A DNA stretch of 64,000 nt from Kitagawia praeruptora (taxonomy: Eukaryota; Streptophyta; Magnoliopsida; Apiales; Apiaceae), in NCBI GenBank assembly GCA_037693485.1, contig CM075353.1, positions 6,830,001 through 6,894,000 of the forward strand, read 5' to 3'. The translations under genes were made by a program, and so were the position numbers. The first letter of the stretch is position 1. Every line of letters begins with the position of its first letter. The notes under the pieces were generated by a model that saw only the letters and a list, made by a program, of their open reading frames with translations, made no database searches and was not told where the DNA came from. Positions 32,678 through 45,087 of this stretch are shown here, piece by piece.

Positions 32678-33351
32678 CTAGCTGATAACCCGTGCGAAGC
32701 ACGGGCATAGATTGAGCACGAGTCGAGATTAAAAAATTAATATTAATACACTATTTAATTATGTAGTTATAAAGAATCAAATCTGAGATAAAGTTAAAAA
32801 AATTAAAGTAAATAAATCTTTATGATTATGTCAGGAATTGAACCCCTTATAGGAAATCGAACACGCGATGAAATTAAAGAATAAATTAAATAATAAATCT
32901 TGTATAATTATGTAGTTGGAAAGAATCGAACCCCGAGTTAAGTGATAACCGTCAAACCCCTTAATTGAATCTCTTATAGGAAATCGAACATGGGTGAAAT
33001 TAAATTAAATTAAACAATAAATCTTGTATAATTATGTAGTTGGAAGGGATCGAACCCCGAGTTAAATGATAACCAAATTTGGTACTTTTGGTACTTTGGT
33101 ACTACTATGTACCATTAAAACATGGTTTTGCACATTAATATAGAGTAGATAACCGTCAAACCCCTTAATCGAATCCCTTATAGGAAATCGAACATGGGGT
33201 GAAATTAAATTAAATAATAAATCTTGTATAATTAGGTAGTTGGAAGGGATCGAACCCCGAATTAAGTGATAACCAAATTTGGTATTTTTGGTACTTTGGT
33301 ACTATTATGTACCATTAAAACATGGTTTTGCACATTAATATAGAGTATAGA
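32678..33351 (-). mobile_element. Non-autonomous Helitron, both ends visible
   Basis: On the minus strand it starts TCTATACTCTATATTAATG, a canonical plant Helitron 5' end, preceded by A. It ends with the hairpin CCCGTGC-TTC-GCACGGG, then TTATCAG and CTAG, followed by T. Insertion between A and T without target duplication is exactly Helitron behaviour. 674 bp, no coding sequence. The interior holds a tandem duplication of about 200 bp (32949-33148 and 33149-33350) with GGTACTTTGGTACTA and AAACATGGTTTTGCAC words. Confidence 0.85.
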
Positions 33352-33489
33352 TTTGTATTATGCATTTATAAACATATACATATTCGGTTGGACAATCAAT
33401 CAAATTATACAACCACCAACATTCTATCCTCATTTGATATTCAAATGACAGTAAAGTCATTGATGGTAACGGCTTTGAAGCCCCTGAAA

Positions 33490-34900
33490 CTATGAAGAGG
33501 GATAGGCAACCCCTTGACAGTTCGACAGCTTCGTAAATGGAGCACAAAGTTTGCCCCCGATATGGTTTTTATATCGGAAACAAAAAATAAACAAAACTAC
33601 TGCAGAGGAATTGAGAGGCAGAATTGGCTTTTCGAACGCTCTTTGAGTCTCAAGTAGAGGGACAGCTGGAGGTTTGTGTCTATATTGGAGAGAAGAGATA
33701 AATTTTACGCTGCATTCTCTCTCTCAAAATCATATATGTGGTGATGTTAAAAGCGATGGAAATGGTACTTGGAGATTTGTTGGAATTTATGGGTGGCCTG
33801 AGTCTGAAAATAAACATAAGACCTGGAACCTAATAAAACAACTCTGTGAGGAAAGTGACATCCCTTTAATTTTCGGAGGAGACTTTAATGAAATTTTGAG
33901 TTATGAAGAGAAATAAGGGGGAGCAGATATCTTGAGGCAAGAGATGAAACAATTTCAAGCTGCTATTGATGAATGTGGGCTACGAGATTTGGGTTTTGAA
34001 GGTCAGTGGTACACTTGGGAGCGAGGAAATTCTCCAAACACCAGAGTACGTGAACGTCTAGACCAGTCATTACAGCAGAAAATAATGCAGAACTTATGCG
34101 ACCTTTCTCAAAGGAGGAAATTCACATGGCACTAAAGCAAATGCACCCCTGCAAAGCTCCGGGCCCTGATGGTATGCACGCTATTTTCTATCAGAGATTT
34201 TGGCATATTCTTGGTAATGATGTTGCTTCCTATGTATGTAACATTCTGAATGGAATGATGTCCCCAAGCCATGTTAATAAAACCAACATTGCTTTGATCC
34301 CAAAAGTGAAAAATCCAACAAAAATGGCAGAATTTCGCCCCATTAGCCTCTGCAATGTTCTCTACAAATTGGTTTCAAAAGCGCTAGTCATTCGGTTGAA
34401 AGAAATTCTCCCTAGAGTTGTAACAGAAAATCAGAGCGAATTTGTTCCTGGCAGGTTAATCACTGATAATACACTCATAGCACTTGAGATATTCCACACG
34501 ATGAAGAAAAGAAGTTCTAGCAGAAGAGGTCAAATAGCTATGAAACTTGACATGAGTAAAGCATATGACGTAAAGCAAATGACAGGGTAGAATGGGGCTT
34601 TTTAAAGAAACTGTTGCTTTCCATGAGCTTTGATGGGCAATGGATAAATTTGGTGATGGACTGTGTTTCATCAGTCTCATATTCGTTTATTATTAACGGA
34701 GGAGTATGTGGGACAGTTACACCAACTAGAGGCCTTCGTCAAGGGGATCCTCGATCCCCATACTTGTTTATCTTAGTGGCAGATGCTTTTTCATATATGC
34801 TACAAAGTAAAGTCAAAGAAAGGAAATTGCATGGAGCAAAGGCTAGTCGAAAAGGTCCAGAAATTTCACATCTTCTTTTTGCATACGACAACTTGATCTT
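33490..34900 (+). pseudogene. L1-type LINE fragment: endonuclease and reverse transcriptase
   Basis: From about 33499 the reading GIGNPLTVRQLRKW, then MVFISETK, marks the start of an APE-type endonuclease. FGGDFNEIL (about 33878) and GFEGQWYTWERG (about 33995) are later endonuclease motifs. After an internal deletion near 34070-34090, the reverse transcriptase begins (APGPDGMHAIFYQRFW, FRPISLCNVLYKL, LDMSKAYD, GLRQGDP). The catalytic box reads FAYD where FADD is expected. Several stops and frameshifts (33914, 34133, 34590) make it inactive. It stops at 34900, where the LTR of the Tat element begins, so it was probably cut by that insertion. Confidence 0.85.
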
Positions 34901-35646
34901 TGTTATAGGGAGAATATTGTATAATAATGTTTATGGAGGTTTGCTGGATTTACGGAGCAAATTACAGATATTTTGCTAAGGTTATGAAGAACAAGGATTA
35001 GGGTTTGTGTGTTTATATGTGGCTGAGCTTGATAGATGTTTTCAGGTAAACTGTTTCTCATCCGTATCAAGGTGCCTACGTACCCTATTTATAGGGATCA
35101 AGCCGTACGTAGTTCTTGGCCCACAAGTTACCTAGACGGGCTAGGGTTTTAAGAGATAAGCCAAAGTCCAAGCCCACTCGTTTAGGGCTGACGTGGCAGT
35201 GAGTCATCAACCCTATCCATGATCCATGAACCAGCTGTAGAAGCCCATAGTCTCGAACGAATAGAATTGGCCAATAGAGGATCTACTAGGGCCTAGCATG
35301 CGACCTTGAGAGGCCTGGCCATGCGAAGCGACCCCTGGCGTCCAGCTGCTCATGCGACCTCAAGGGATCTTGCTACGAGCCTTCCAAAGAAGAGGAGATA
35401 ACGATCTCGCTGTAAGTTATAGATGTGATGACAAAGGCGAAGCGATCCCTTGGTGGGCATCGCCAGCGAGGCGCTCTGTAGCGAGGTGCTCCTGTAATAG
35501 ACATATTATTGCCAAGGCATGTTGGGCTGATTCCAATAGTGGGTTTTAGTGACCCAATCTTCATCTTCTAGGCCAATCACATATTAAGAACCATCAATTT
35601 AGCTAATCAAATCAATTTAGCTATTATGCCAGATTTGGGCATAACA
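34901..35646 (-). mobile_element. Tat-lineage Gypsy 3' LTR
   Basis: On the minus strand the LTR would begin TGTTATGCCC at 35646 and end CCCTATAACA at 34901, giving the usual TG...CA limits with a 6-bp inverted match. A polypurine tract abuts the right edge. A TATAAATAGGG box is on the minus strand at about 35085-35095. The left edge is placed where LINE coding similarity ends and TGTTAT begins. The partner LTR lies beyond the window, so the edge cannot be confirmed by comparison. Confidence 0.6.
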
Positions 35647-35661
35647 ACTACCCCCCGAGTC
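35647..35661 (-). promoter_or_regulatory. Polypurine tract of Tat element
   Basis: Read on the minus strand, GACTCGGGGGGTAGT lies immediately before the LTR, the position where plus-strand DNA synthesis is primed. Confidence 0.7.
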
Positions 35662-35828
35662 CATATTGCCATTGGAGATGCGATGTGGACTCAAGAATTA
35701 ATCAGTTGTCACCACGAAGCGAGCCCAATAATAGATATAACCGTTGGAGTAGTCGCGACCCCAAGAATTTGAAGGGGTTTAGACAGCTATCGTGTCTCGA
35801 GATTTGTGTTCAACGGCTGAGATTTCAA

Positions 35829-35870
35829 CACGTGTCCCATGTCCTTCTCTCACCTGATGGCTATATATAC
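35829..35870 (+). promoter_or_regulatory. Promoter of antisense accessory gene in Tat element
   Basis: G-box CACGTG (35829-35834, in ACACGTGTCCC) and TATA box TATATATA (35862-35869) face the accessory ORF on the plus strand. A leader intron follows: GTAAGTC at about 36021 to TTTTCAG at 36358. The order and spacing match the promoters of the tandem-array genes at 25-30 kb. Confidence 0.6.
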
Positions 35871-36358
35871 CCCTTTCACTATCATTTCCTTTTTTCATTC
35901 TTACAAACACATTATCCAAGTGCTGTCAGTTTGCTCCCAGATCAAACGCAGAGAATTTCCAGGCTCTATCACCAGCGACCTCAAATTTCTTTTGATTTCT
36001 TCAACACTCTTCAAGAAAAAGTAAGTCTTTCTTCTCTTCTTGCATTTAAATTATTGTTCTTCATTTTAATTGCATGATTATACAGCTTTAATTACACGCA
36101 AAGCGATCCCTTGTAGCTGCGATCCCATAACGTCAATTTTATGATGCGACCCCGTCCTCGCTTTTATAGGAATGCGATCTGTAGTTACTTGGATAGAAAC
36201 ATAGGTTAAGAGCGCTAACCTTCCCCTTAGGATTGCGACCCCCCATATTCTCTGTGGATGATGCGAGAACACATAGAGCCTTTCTATTCACTTGTTTCTT
36301 TCCTCCTTCATTTGTTTTCTGTAAGGGCACACACATAATCATTTCACATTCTTTTCAG

Positions 36359-37870
36359 ATGTCGCAAGATAGATCGATGACGCCTTCCCCAACTCCCAAC
36401 ATACAAATTAGCGAAGCAACAGCAGCTAATATTGCAAGAGCTGCGAGCACCAGTGAGAACTCATTTAAACTATACCTCGACCCTCTGTGGTTCAATGAAG
36501 AATACACCAGAGAAATACCCCTCTCTTCATGGAGAACGAAGCATTCTTCGATCTCGCGAGACCAATCCTTAGAGGTTCCCTCTTCTCAAAATGATCCTCA
36601 AACTTATATGACCAACGTCGAAAGGGCAGTAGCGATGCTGACGAAGAAGGGAGAAGAATTTAGCTCACAAGCTGCGAAGCTTCTTTCTAAAATGCCTCTA
36701 CCTCCTGCAACTTCACCCATTCACATAAGCGATTCGCCAGTGGATTCATTGGGCGATGCTTACTACGACCTCGAAGGAAGTGCAGACAACGAAGCGGATT
36801 CAGATGATACCGACTATGAGGAGCCTTCCTCAGATGATGGTGGCCTTGACGAAGTGGCCAGAGTTGTAAATTTCAAAGATTATGACTATGTCCCTGAGGC
36901 CTCGCCTGACCCATATATTCCAACCCCTCAACCAGAGCTGGAGGGCATTATCTACGTAAAGCCAAATGGGCCTCGCATTCTGGCTTGTCGTGACACGTCT
37001 ACAACATTAAATGTTAAAACCATCACGGAAGGGGTCGAGAGATTTCGTCCTGAAGGTAAAATCATACTTTCCAAGAAAGCGATGCGATGTTATCGCTTCA
37101 ACCACGAAGAGAATGGAGGCAGAGTGCCAAGGATGGTTTTAACGGTCCCCATGATGAAACTGGGTGTCTCCTCTCCTCTTCATCCATTCATCAAAGATGT
37201 GTGTGAAACATATTACTTATCGCCCATCCAGATAAGTATCAATGGATACAGATCTATGATCGCACTGTACATCTTGTATCATAAGTTTGGATATCCTCCC
37301 TTGGACGCGACGACGATGGGATATTTTCTTTAACTCAAGCGATGCGGGACCAAGGACTTTGGCTACGTTCACTTTTTTGTTTGGCCTGACTTCAATAAAA
37401 ATAATCTTCTTACTGGGGGAGTAAGCAACGCGGGCTCGTGGAAAGAACCCTTTTTTCTATGTCCACGAGGTCCCTAGAGTCAAAACCAGCTTCAATTATC
37501 TTCCAGGTAAGCCTTCCACTTAGAGTACAACCCCTTTTAAACTTGTCTTTTTGATTCAAAATTAACAACTCCTTCGACATCGCAGTCGGCCCAGTTCGCA
37601 CCAACCTCAAGGGCGACGAGAAAAAATGAGTCGATGAAGTGTTAACCAAATCAACCAAGGAAGAGAGAAATGTTAGAACCCTCATCTCCTTGGAAAATTT
37701 GATTGAATGTGGGTTCCTTAAGGAAGGAGTAGGTGCCTCTCCTGAAGCGGGGCCTTCAAACGCGAGGAGGGCCTCGCGAAAAAGAAAGATGAGAGAAGAG
37801 GCCTCGTCATCTTATATTAATATATCCGAGGATGAGGGTAGGCCTGAGCAACGATTCGATCCATAACTTT
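36359..37870 (+). CDS. Tat antisense accessory ORF, N-terminal part
   Basis: The ATG at 36359 directly follows a TTTTCAG acceptor. The frame is open to 37333 (about 325 codons from this ATG). It has a Ser/Pro/Thr-rich start, an acidic stretch (SADNEADSDDTDYEEPSSDD) and a folded part ending in HPFIKDVCETYYLSPIQISI and ALYILYHKFGYPP. That last segment is typical of the plant-transposon accessory proteins encoded opposite to pol in Tat-type elements (as in Grande and Retand). Further pieces at about 37405-37500 and 37640-37866 (KRKMREEASSSYINISEDE) look like later exons separated by GT-AG introns. The function is unknown; no catalytic motif was seen. It is probably decayed, since frames between the exons are hard to join. 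Orientation is opposite to pol. Confidence 0.6.
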
Positions 37871-38762
37871 TCACATAGCACTGCATTTCTTGTCTGTCTA
37901 TTTGCACAACCATGTCATTTGTCTTCCCAATTCAATTATCATATCTTGTTTCATAGCTTGATTTTCCTTCATTTATGCAGGTATGTCGAACCCAAGTAGC
38001 AAAGGTCAAGCTCCTCCTTTCCTTCAAGCAAGATCCAGAAAGGGTGCAGCCCCCAAAGTAACTCCTTCAATGAAAGCTCCTGATCCTCCCCCAAATCTAC
38101 AGCGCTCCCGAAAGCCATTGTCGACCCCACCGCATTGTCCAATGTAGCTGGGAGTTAGACAGAAGTTGTTGACGAGAGCCCTTTGAAGTGTCTTCGCAAA
38201 GATGGGTCGAAGGATGGTACCTCTGGGGTGGTTACTGCTACTGCCTCTCAGCATCTATTTGCCTCGCTGGGAACCAAATATGCAGAGGAAGCTGAGGCCT
38301 CTAACTGGTGGAAGGCGACCCCAGAAGAGAATGCCAATGCCCTTAATAAGTGCCTTGCTGAAGCTTTCATCCGTCAAGCAGCCCACACCAAACATTTCTT
38401 TCAGCTAGACAAAAAGAATAAGGTGTTGGAGTTCCAGAAGGTGGAAGATAAGCGATCCCTAGAGGAGGAGTTCAAAAAACAACTTTCATATTAAACTGCC
38501 CAACTCCGCACTGATCTTAAGACAGTTCGCAGGGAGAGGAATGATATTGAAAAATCTTTGAAGGAGCTGCAGAAATCCAGCGAACAGGCTTCCAAAAAGA
38601 CTGCTGATGAGATTGCAAAGCTGACCTCTGAACTAACTGCTGTCAGGGCTGAACTGGCTACTACTCAAGAGACATTCCTGGCCCAGGGTCAAGTTTCTTT
38701 CATGAAGGGATACATCAGAATGATCCCTGACTTTGACTGGGACCAACTTGGACCAGGTAATG

Positions 38763-41700
38763 TGATAAGTGGATTTATATCCACTTGGATCATTCTATTT
38801 CGGCTTAAATTGGTGTTTTGTATCTCAAGCATTGGTGTGTTTTAATGTTTTTTGTGAGAATTGTGCAGGTTATACTTCCAGGTGCAAGTATGGAATTTTC
38901 AGGGTTTAACAGTGTCTCTAAGCGCAAGAGAACGAAGGATTGAAGTTGTAAAGGAAATGGGAGGAGAAATCAGTTTAAGGGAAAAAGTCAGTCTGTGCAT
39001 TAGGCTGCGCGCGGGCGCGCGAAGTTATCAAAGGACTGGAGCGCGGGTGCGCTAGAGGACTCCCAGAATTTGGCCAGGCGCGGGCACGCTGTGTTTATGC
39101 TTATGGTGCGCGCGCCGCGCGGAGAGCCGTCAGAAACTTCCTGAAATCTGATTTCTAATGGGAAACTTCCTCAATTCTTCTCCTATTCAATATGGCAATT
39201 GTTATGAATGACCAGAACGTTCCATAATCAGTTTTAAATATGGGAATTGCAATTCTATTCCATTCAAGAAAGGAAAATTACCAGAATTCTATTCTAATTC
39301 AAAGACGGTAATTGATTGGTCAAGAGGGCACTTGGGGCTATAAATACACACCTAGGGGTACAGAAAAATCATCATCTACACACACAATTCGTTCAGAGCA
39401 CGAGAGAGAGAAGCCACGGCGAGGATTGTGACAACAAGAAGATCTAGACATAGTTTTCTTGTATTCCTTTGTTAGGCGTATCTTTTGGATGCTTGTTATT
39501 TTTCCAGATTTGTTCGCTAAACCTTATCTCATTATTGATTTATTCATCTTTCTTATCTTGTTTAATACCATGCTTTCATCAAATCCCATGGTGACGAAAA
39601 GTTCGATTATGAACTAATCGTTGTCATGGGATCCTAGTGGATTTATCTATGTAGCTTAGTAGTTTGCATGCCTTAGAGATTTATGTGTGGTGAATTCTTG
39701 ATATCCTTGTATGGTTGTGTTTACACTAAAACACGCAAGCGTACGTGGTCACAAGTAATATATAAGGTTAAGTCGAGTTCATTCCCACAGAGATCTGGTT
39801 ATGGCTTTATTTCAGTAAACGTACCTATGCAACAGTGTATGGTTATTATGCACTGCTAAGACAAATAACAAATATGGGTTTTAACTATCTAAATTAACTA
39901 AAAAGCAAATTAACAAAACTATAAATTAACTAACTAGAAAGAATTGAAATCTAATTACTTCTGCAAGAAAAACCATGGAATCCTAACTTCATTAAATACT
40001 TTGCTTAGATCTGACGCCTTTAATCACTATATGCAATGGTTATGATATCTGATCGAATAACACGAAACAAGTATACGCTACTTCTCAGTATACGAATACC
40101 AAACTAAACATACATCCACAAAAGAGATAGAAGATGAATAGACACCAATTATGCTTAGACCCTATATCTCTATAGAATTTGAAAACATAACGGTTGAAGA
40201 ACAAGTTATCCACATTGATCACATAGGGTAGCATAAGTATTTTCATCTCACACCACGAATCATATTGATAAACAATTATGAACCTATGCTAGCATGGCAA
40301 GTTCTAAATCTCAAGATCCACTTTCACTTCACAAGAGATTAACAGATTAGATGTTCATGACGCAGCTATCAATTAAGCACAACCATACAAGGATATCAGA
40401 TATACATCACACACAGATCTTTAAAGTATCAAGATACTAAAGCTCCATAAATAAATCCGTTAGAATCCCATGACAACGATTAGTTCATAATTGAACCTCT
40501 CGTCATCATGGGATCAAGTGAAACCATGATAAAAACAAAGTATGAAAAAATACAAATAAATTTAAGTAATTGATATGTAATGGTTCTACTCCTAATGATA
40601 ATGATTACAAGGGTTGGATGTGTTTATATAGGCTCTAGAAGTCTTTCCCAGCAAGAAAATACCCAAAATAGAGTTAAAATAGAATTTCTGCAAAATACGT
40701 TTCCTAAACTGATTCTGTTTTTTAAGGAAAATTCGTAATTGACTTTTATTCAGTTTTTCAGGACCGATCCAGTAGTGATTGGACATCTGGACCACTTTAG
40801 AATGATAGAGAATTCCGTTATCTTCGCGTGGACTGCTTACGGGCCCCAAACGGAGTTGTAGAACTCAAGATATGGCCAAAATAGTAAAAACTGTAATTTT
40901 TCAGGGGCAACTTGCGCCCAGCAGTCTGTTCTTCGCGCAGATTGCTCCTACCCGGCGCAATTTGCTCCTGGGAATCCTATTCCAAGTTGTAGAAAATCTC
41001 CCAGGCTTCGCGTGAGGCTTCGCGTGGGCAGTAAGATCGCTGAAAACTGACTTCTAGAACTCCAGATATGTCCAAAACAGTGTAGACTGCGCAACCCTTC
41101 TCAAAAATCCGAATTTTAATCAATTAATTCTCCAAAAACGATAGAAGCATCCACCTTAATCAACATTCTTGTAAATCTGCACAACTAAGCAAAACACATC
41201 AAAACTACAAGAAACTTGAGTCCAAGACAATCAATTTAAGCCGATATGGAACGTTCCAAGTGGATATAAATCCACTTATCAGGTTGTGCTTAATGAATTT
41301 AGGTGCGTCGCGAAAATCTAATATGTTAATCTCTTGCTAAACGAGAGTGGATCTTGAGATTTAGAACTTGCCATGCTAGCATAGGATAGGTTGATGTTAT
41401 TATCATGATTTGTGGCATGAATAGAGATATTATGCTACCCTATGTGATCTAAGTGGATAACTTGTGCTTAAACCTTTATGTTTTCAAATTCTATAGAGAT
41501 ATAGGGTCTAAACATGATAGGTGTCTACTCATCTTCTATCTCTTTTGTGGATGTATGTGTAGTTTGGTGCTAGTGTACCGAGAGGTAACTTTTACTTGTT
41601 TTGTGTTATCCGATCAGATATCAAAACCATCACATGTTTTAATCGAAGGCTGCAACTCTAAGTGAAGTAGATAATGAAACTAGGATTCCATGTTTATTCT

Positions 41701-41935
41701 CATATAAGTAATTCGATTTTAATTCTTGTCAATTAGTTAATTCTTAATTTTATAAATTGCATCTTAGTTTAATTTAGATAATCAACTCCAATTTTTTATT
41801 TTTCTTAGCAGTGAATTAAAACCATACATTGTTGCATAGGCATATTTTCTGAGTAAAACTTAACCAGATCTCTGTGGAACTAACTTTAATTGTATTACTT
41901 GTGACTACGTGCGCTTGCGTGAATTTAGCATAACA
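38763..41935 (+). mobile_element. Athila-like solo LTR B, itself interrupted
   Basis: Starts TGATAAGTGG and ends CATAACA. A perfect 5-bp target duplication TAATG (38758-38762 and 41936-41940) lies inside the accessory ORF. It has no internal region or partner LTR, hence a solo LTR left by LTR-LTR recombination. Without the inner LTR (39718-41281) it is about 1.6 kb. It has a TATAAATA box at 39339-39346, a leader hairpin at 39583-39632 and a very GC-rich island at 39003-39126 with GCGCGCGGGCGCGCG-type runs. Confidence 0.9.
39718..41281 (-). mobile_element. Athila-like solo LTR C nested in solo LTR B
   Basis: On the minus strand it starts TGATAAGTGG and ends GTGTAAACA. The 5-bp target duplication GGTTG is perfect (39713-39717 and 41282-41286). 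Same family as LTRs A, B and D but in the opposite orientation to B. The part from 40060 to 40330 is closely similar to LTR A (about 18420-18740). TATA on the minus strand at 40623-40630, hairpin at 40465-40514, GC-richer island at about 40905-41040. Confidence 0.92.
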
Positions 41936-42065
41936 TAATGCCGAATATGCAGAGACCCTCAAGAAAGAGATCGCAGAAGAAGATGCTGCAGAAGCGAGGT
42001 TGGAGGAAGAAGCGAGGCTATCAAAAGAAGCCTCTACTGCCAACCAAGACCCTCCTGCTTCTTAA

Positions 42066-42670
42066 TCTATTTAAAATGTGATGAAGTCTCTTGAACTAGG
42101 GATGCGGGCACCCTTAGAATGCCTCATAATGTGTAATATTATTTCGCGTAACTGGTTTATTTTGAACTTTGTGGGGATCGCATAGCGACCCTGTGATTGT
42201 GAATGTGAATTGTTTTGTCTTTTCATTTGTGCAAGTAGCTTGTCCTCGTTTCCTCTATTTTATCTTTTGTAACTACATCGTTATTCCATCTTTGCATGTC
42301 CTTTGCTTAGATTCCTTATATTATTGTAGTAGTAATTGTAAATTGCTACCTTGAAGTAGTTTCAAATGCGATCCTTGCATCGTTGAGATGGCTTGGACCT
42401 TAATACTTAAATGCTAACAGACAAGCAAGTGAAGTTTGAATGCAAAATAAAAAGTAATTCAAAAAGCAAACAAATTCTTATATTGATAAACGGGGCGATG
42501 CCCATAATATAATTGATAGGGGCGAGGCCCAAAAGATTGACAAGTGGGGCGAGGCCCAAAGTCATTACATCATAAAGGGAGGGTGTCTATATGATCACTA
42601 CCCCCCAGTATTTTGTATGAATTTATTCATGCTAAATAGTTGTAGATAGAGACTACCAGGAGCGATGCCT
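42066..42670. other. Gap between convergent Tat pol and accessory ORF
   Basis: AT-rich non-coding spacer between the stop of the plus-strand accessory ORF (42065) and the end of the minus-strand pol (42671). Contains GGGGCGATGCC/GGGGCGAGGCCC words repeated three times near 42490-42555. Presumably holds both 3' ends. Confidence 0.5.
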
Positions 42671-43879
42671 TCACTGATAGTATTTGCGTAAGTGTTCCGC
42701 ATTCCAAGCTCGCGGAATAACTTTATCCTTCATGTTTGTGAGGTAGCAAGTTCCCTGTGAAAGAGTAGCATAGATTTTATAAGGCCCTTCCCAATTAGCA
42801 CCAAAGACTCCATGACCCGGGACCTTAGTGTTAGGCATGACCCTTCTAAGCACGAGGTCGCCTGTATTTAGAGAACTCGCTTTGACCTTTCCATTATAGT
42901 ACCTCACTGTCCTTTGTTGGTAAGCCGCGAGGCGAAGCTGGGCCTCGCTTCTTGTTTCTTCTATCATGTCCAAGTACAGTCTATGATTGACCTCATTTGT
43001 CTCGGGATCGTAGTGTTCCCTTCTGAACGACCCGGAGCCTACCTCTACTGGGACCATGGCCTCGTAGCCATATGTTAAGGAAAAAGGAGTCTCTCCAGTT
43101 GTGGTCCTTGGGGTCGTGTTGTATGACCACAAGACCCTTGGTAATTCTTCAGGCCAATTGCCTTTGCTCTCCTCTAACTTAGCCTTCAAAGTATGTTTAA
43201 TGATTTTGTTGATGGCCTCAGTTTGGCCATTTGTCTGGGGGTGACTTACAGCTGAAAAACTTTTCTTGATCCCTAAATTCTCATAAAATTCTTTCATGTC
43301 CTTGCTGTCAAATTGCTTCCCATTATCCGATATGAGCTGATATGGGATTCCATAGCGACACACAATTGCCCTGTACACGAAGTCTTTGAGTTTCTTCGCA
43401 GTAATAGTTGTAAATGGCTCAGCCTCGGCCCACTTGGTGAAATAATCAACAGCTACAACTGCGTACTTGACCCCTCCTTTGGCTTTAGGTAGCTCCCCGA
43501 TTAGATCAATGCCCCACATGGCAAAGGGCTAGGGGCTCGTGAGCGAGGTGAGGTGGGAGACAGGGGCGTCGCTGTAGTTAGCGATCCTTTGGCAGTCTTC
43601 ACACTTCCTAGCGAACTCAAAAGCATCTCTTTTCAAAGTAGGCCAGTAGTACCCTTGGCGAAGAATCTTTTGGGCCAGAGAACTACCCCCCGAGTGATTG
43701 CCACATATCCCTTCATGGACTTCTCTGAGGATGTAATTACACTCTTCTCCATCTACACACCTCAGGAGCGGGGTGTTGAATCCTCTTCGATACACGACTT
43801 CGTCATAAATGACATAGCGAGCAGCCTGATATATATTTAATTTTTCTTGCTTCCTTTTTGTCTTGAGGCAGGGCTCCAT
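42671..43879 (-). pseudogene. Tat-lineage integrase
   Basis: Two adjacent reading frames. The first (43529-43879) has the HHCC zinc-binding domain, with HEGICGNHSGGSS and CEDCQ. The second (42671-43519) has the catalytic core with the D,D-35-E triad: Asp5 (MWGID), Asp65 (ISDNG) and Glu101 (NGQTEAIN), exactly 35 residues between the last two. A C-terminal domain ends NAEHLRKYYQ. It would insert the cDNA into the genome. A TAG stop at 43529-43531 separates the two parts, where a Trp codon is usual. No chromodomain is seen, as expected for Tat. Confidence 0.9.
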
Positions 43880-45087
43880 TTTTCACATACTCCCATACAG
43901 GGGTCATCCAAGTCGACCCTAGGGTCGCTATCTCCATAACAAACTCCTTTGGTACACTGGGTTTTGTCTGAATTTCCAGTGGGATAATTCCAAGTAGGGT
44001 GGCCTCGCGACGTGACCCCAATTTTGCTAGTGCATCTGCCCCTTGATTCTTTGATGTGAACCACCTTGATATTATTGAATTTTTTAACCAATCTCTGAGC
44101 GCATCGCAGATACAGCTCAATCTGCTCACCCCTAGCTTGCCATCCACTCCAAAGTTGATATGTTACCAGCATAGAATCACTGTAAGCTGTTAGGTTTTCC
44201 ACCTTCATCTCCAATGCAAGTTTAAGACCAATGATGAGGGCCTCGTACTCGGCTGCATTATTAGAAGCTTCAAAAGCAAAATGTACTGCACTCTTTATCC
44301 TGCGACCTTCTGGTGTTACCAACTCGATGCCAGCCCTGGCTCCTTCCTTTTTAGATGCCCCATCCACATATAATTCCCACCACGAGGCAGAATTTTCTTT
44401 TTTGGCCTCGCTAGATGTGGCCTCTGGGGTCGCTACGATAGCCAACTTATCTTCCTCAGATTGGGGAGGGAATTCCAGAATGAAGTCTGCTAGTGCCTGT
44501 CCTTTTATGGGGCCACGAGGCTTGAACTCAATATCAAATTGGCTGAGCTCCACTGTCCACTTCAACAATCTTCCTAAGGACTCTGGCTTATGCATTACTT
44601 GCCTCAACGGGTAGGCTGTGCGAACCTCAATGCTATGGGCCTGAAAGTAAGGCCTTAACTTTCGCAAGGCCAACACCAGGGCATAGGCTAGCTTTTCCAT
44701 ATTTGTTTAGCGAGTCTTATCATCTAACATTCTTCTACTGACATAGTATATAGGATATTTAACCTTTTCCTCCTCGCGAACTAATACTGCACTGATCGCA
44801 TGCTCTGACACAGCGAGGTAGAGAATGAGTGTCTCTCCATTCTTGGGCTTAGAGAGTACTTGTGGCGAGCCAAGTTGTTCCTTGATATTCTGAAAAGCCT
44901 CCTCGCATTGGGGGGGTCCATTCAAAGTTTTTTCCAACCCTTTTAATTGCCTTGAAGAACTCATGGCATTTGTCTGATGATTTTGAAACGAACCAATTAA
45001 GGGCTGCGATCCGTCCTGTTAAACTCTGAACTTCTTTCACACTCCTTGGGGATCGCATGTCCACCAAAGCCTTTATTTTTGCAGGGT
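43803..45087 (-). pseudogene. Tat-lineage reverse transcriptase end and dual RNase H
   Basis: From 45087 downwards it holds RSPRSVKEVQSLTGRIAALN (RT thumb/connection), then a frameshift at the G run near 44922, then VLVREEEKVKYPIYYVSRRML. After a stop at about 44706 comes the first RNase H remnant (EKLAYALVLALRKLRPYFQ, LLKWTVELSQFDIEF). The second RNase H follows (WELYVDGASKKEGARAGIE, NNAAEYEALIIGLKLA, YSDSMLV). Having this additional archaeal-type RNase H after the usual one is diagnostic of the Tat lineage. A frameshift near 44050 leads into NQGADALAKLGSRREATLL. The left part of RT lies at 59629-60210, separated by the Copia insertion. Confidence 0.88.

Larger units (their letters stand above)
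37981..42065 (+). pseudogene. Tat antisense accessory ORF, coiled-coil C-terminal part, split by LTRs
   Basis: The segments 38183-38494 and 38558-38760 encode KYAEEAEASNWWKA, NALNKCLAEAFIRQAAHTK and a long heptad-type coiled coil (ERNDIEKSLKELQ, ADEIAKLTSELTAVRAELA). A TAA stop at about 38492 interrupts the frame. At 38762 the sequence is broken by a solo LTR. After its TSD the frame resumes at 41941 and runs to a stop at 42063-42065 with an acidic helical tail (EEDAAEARLEEEARLSKEA). The coiled coil suggests self-assembly or partner binding; nothing more can be said. Confidence 0.65.
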
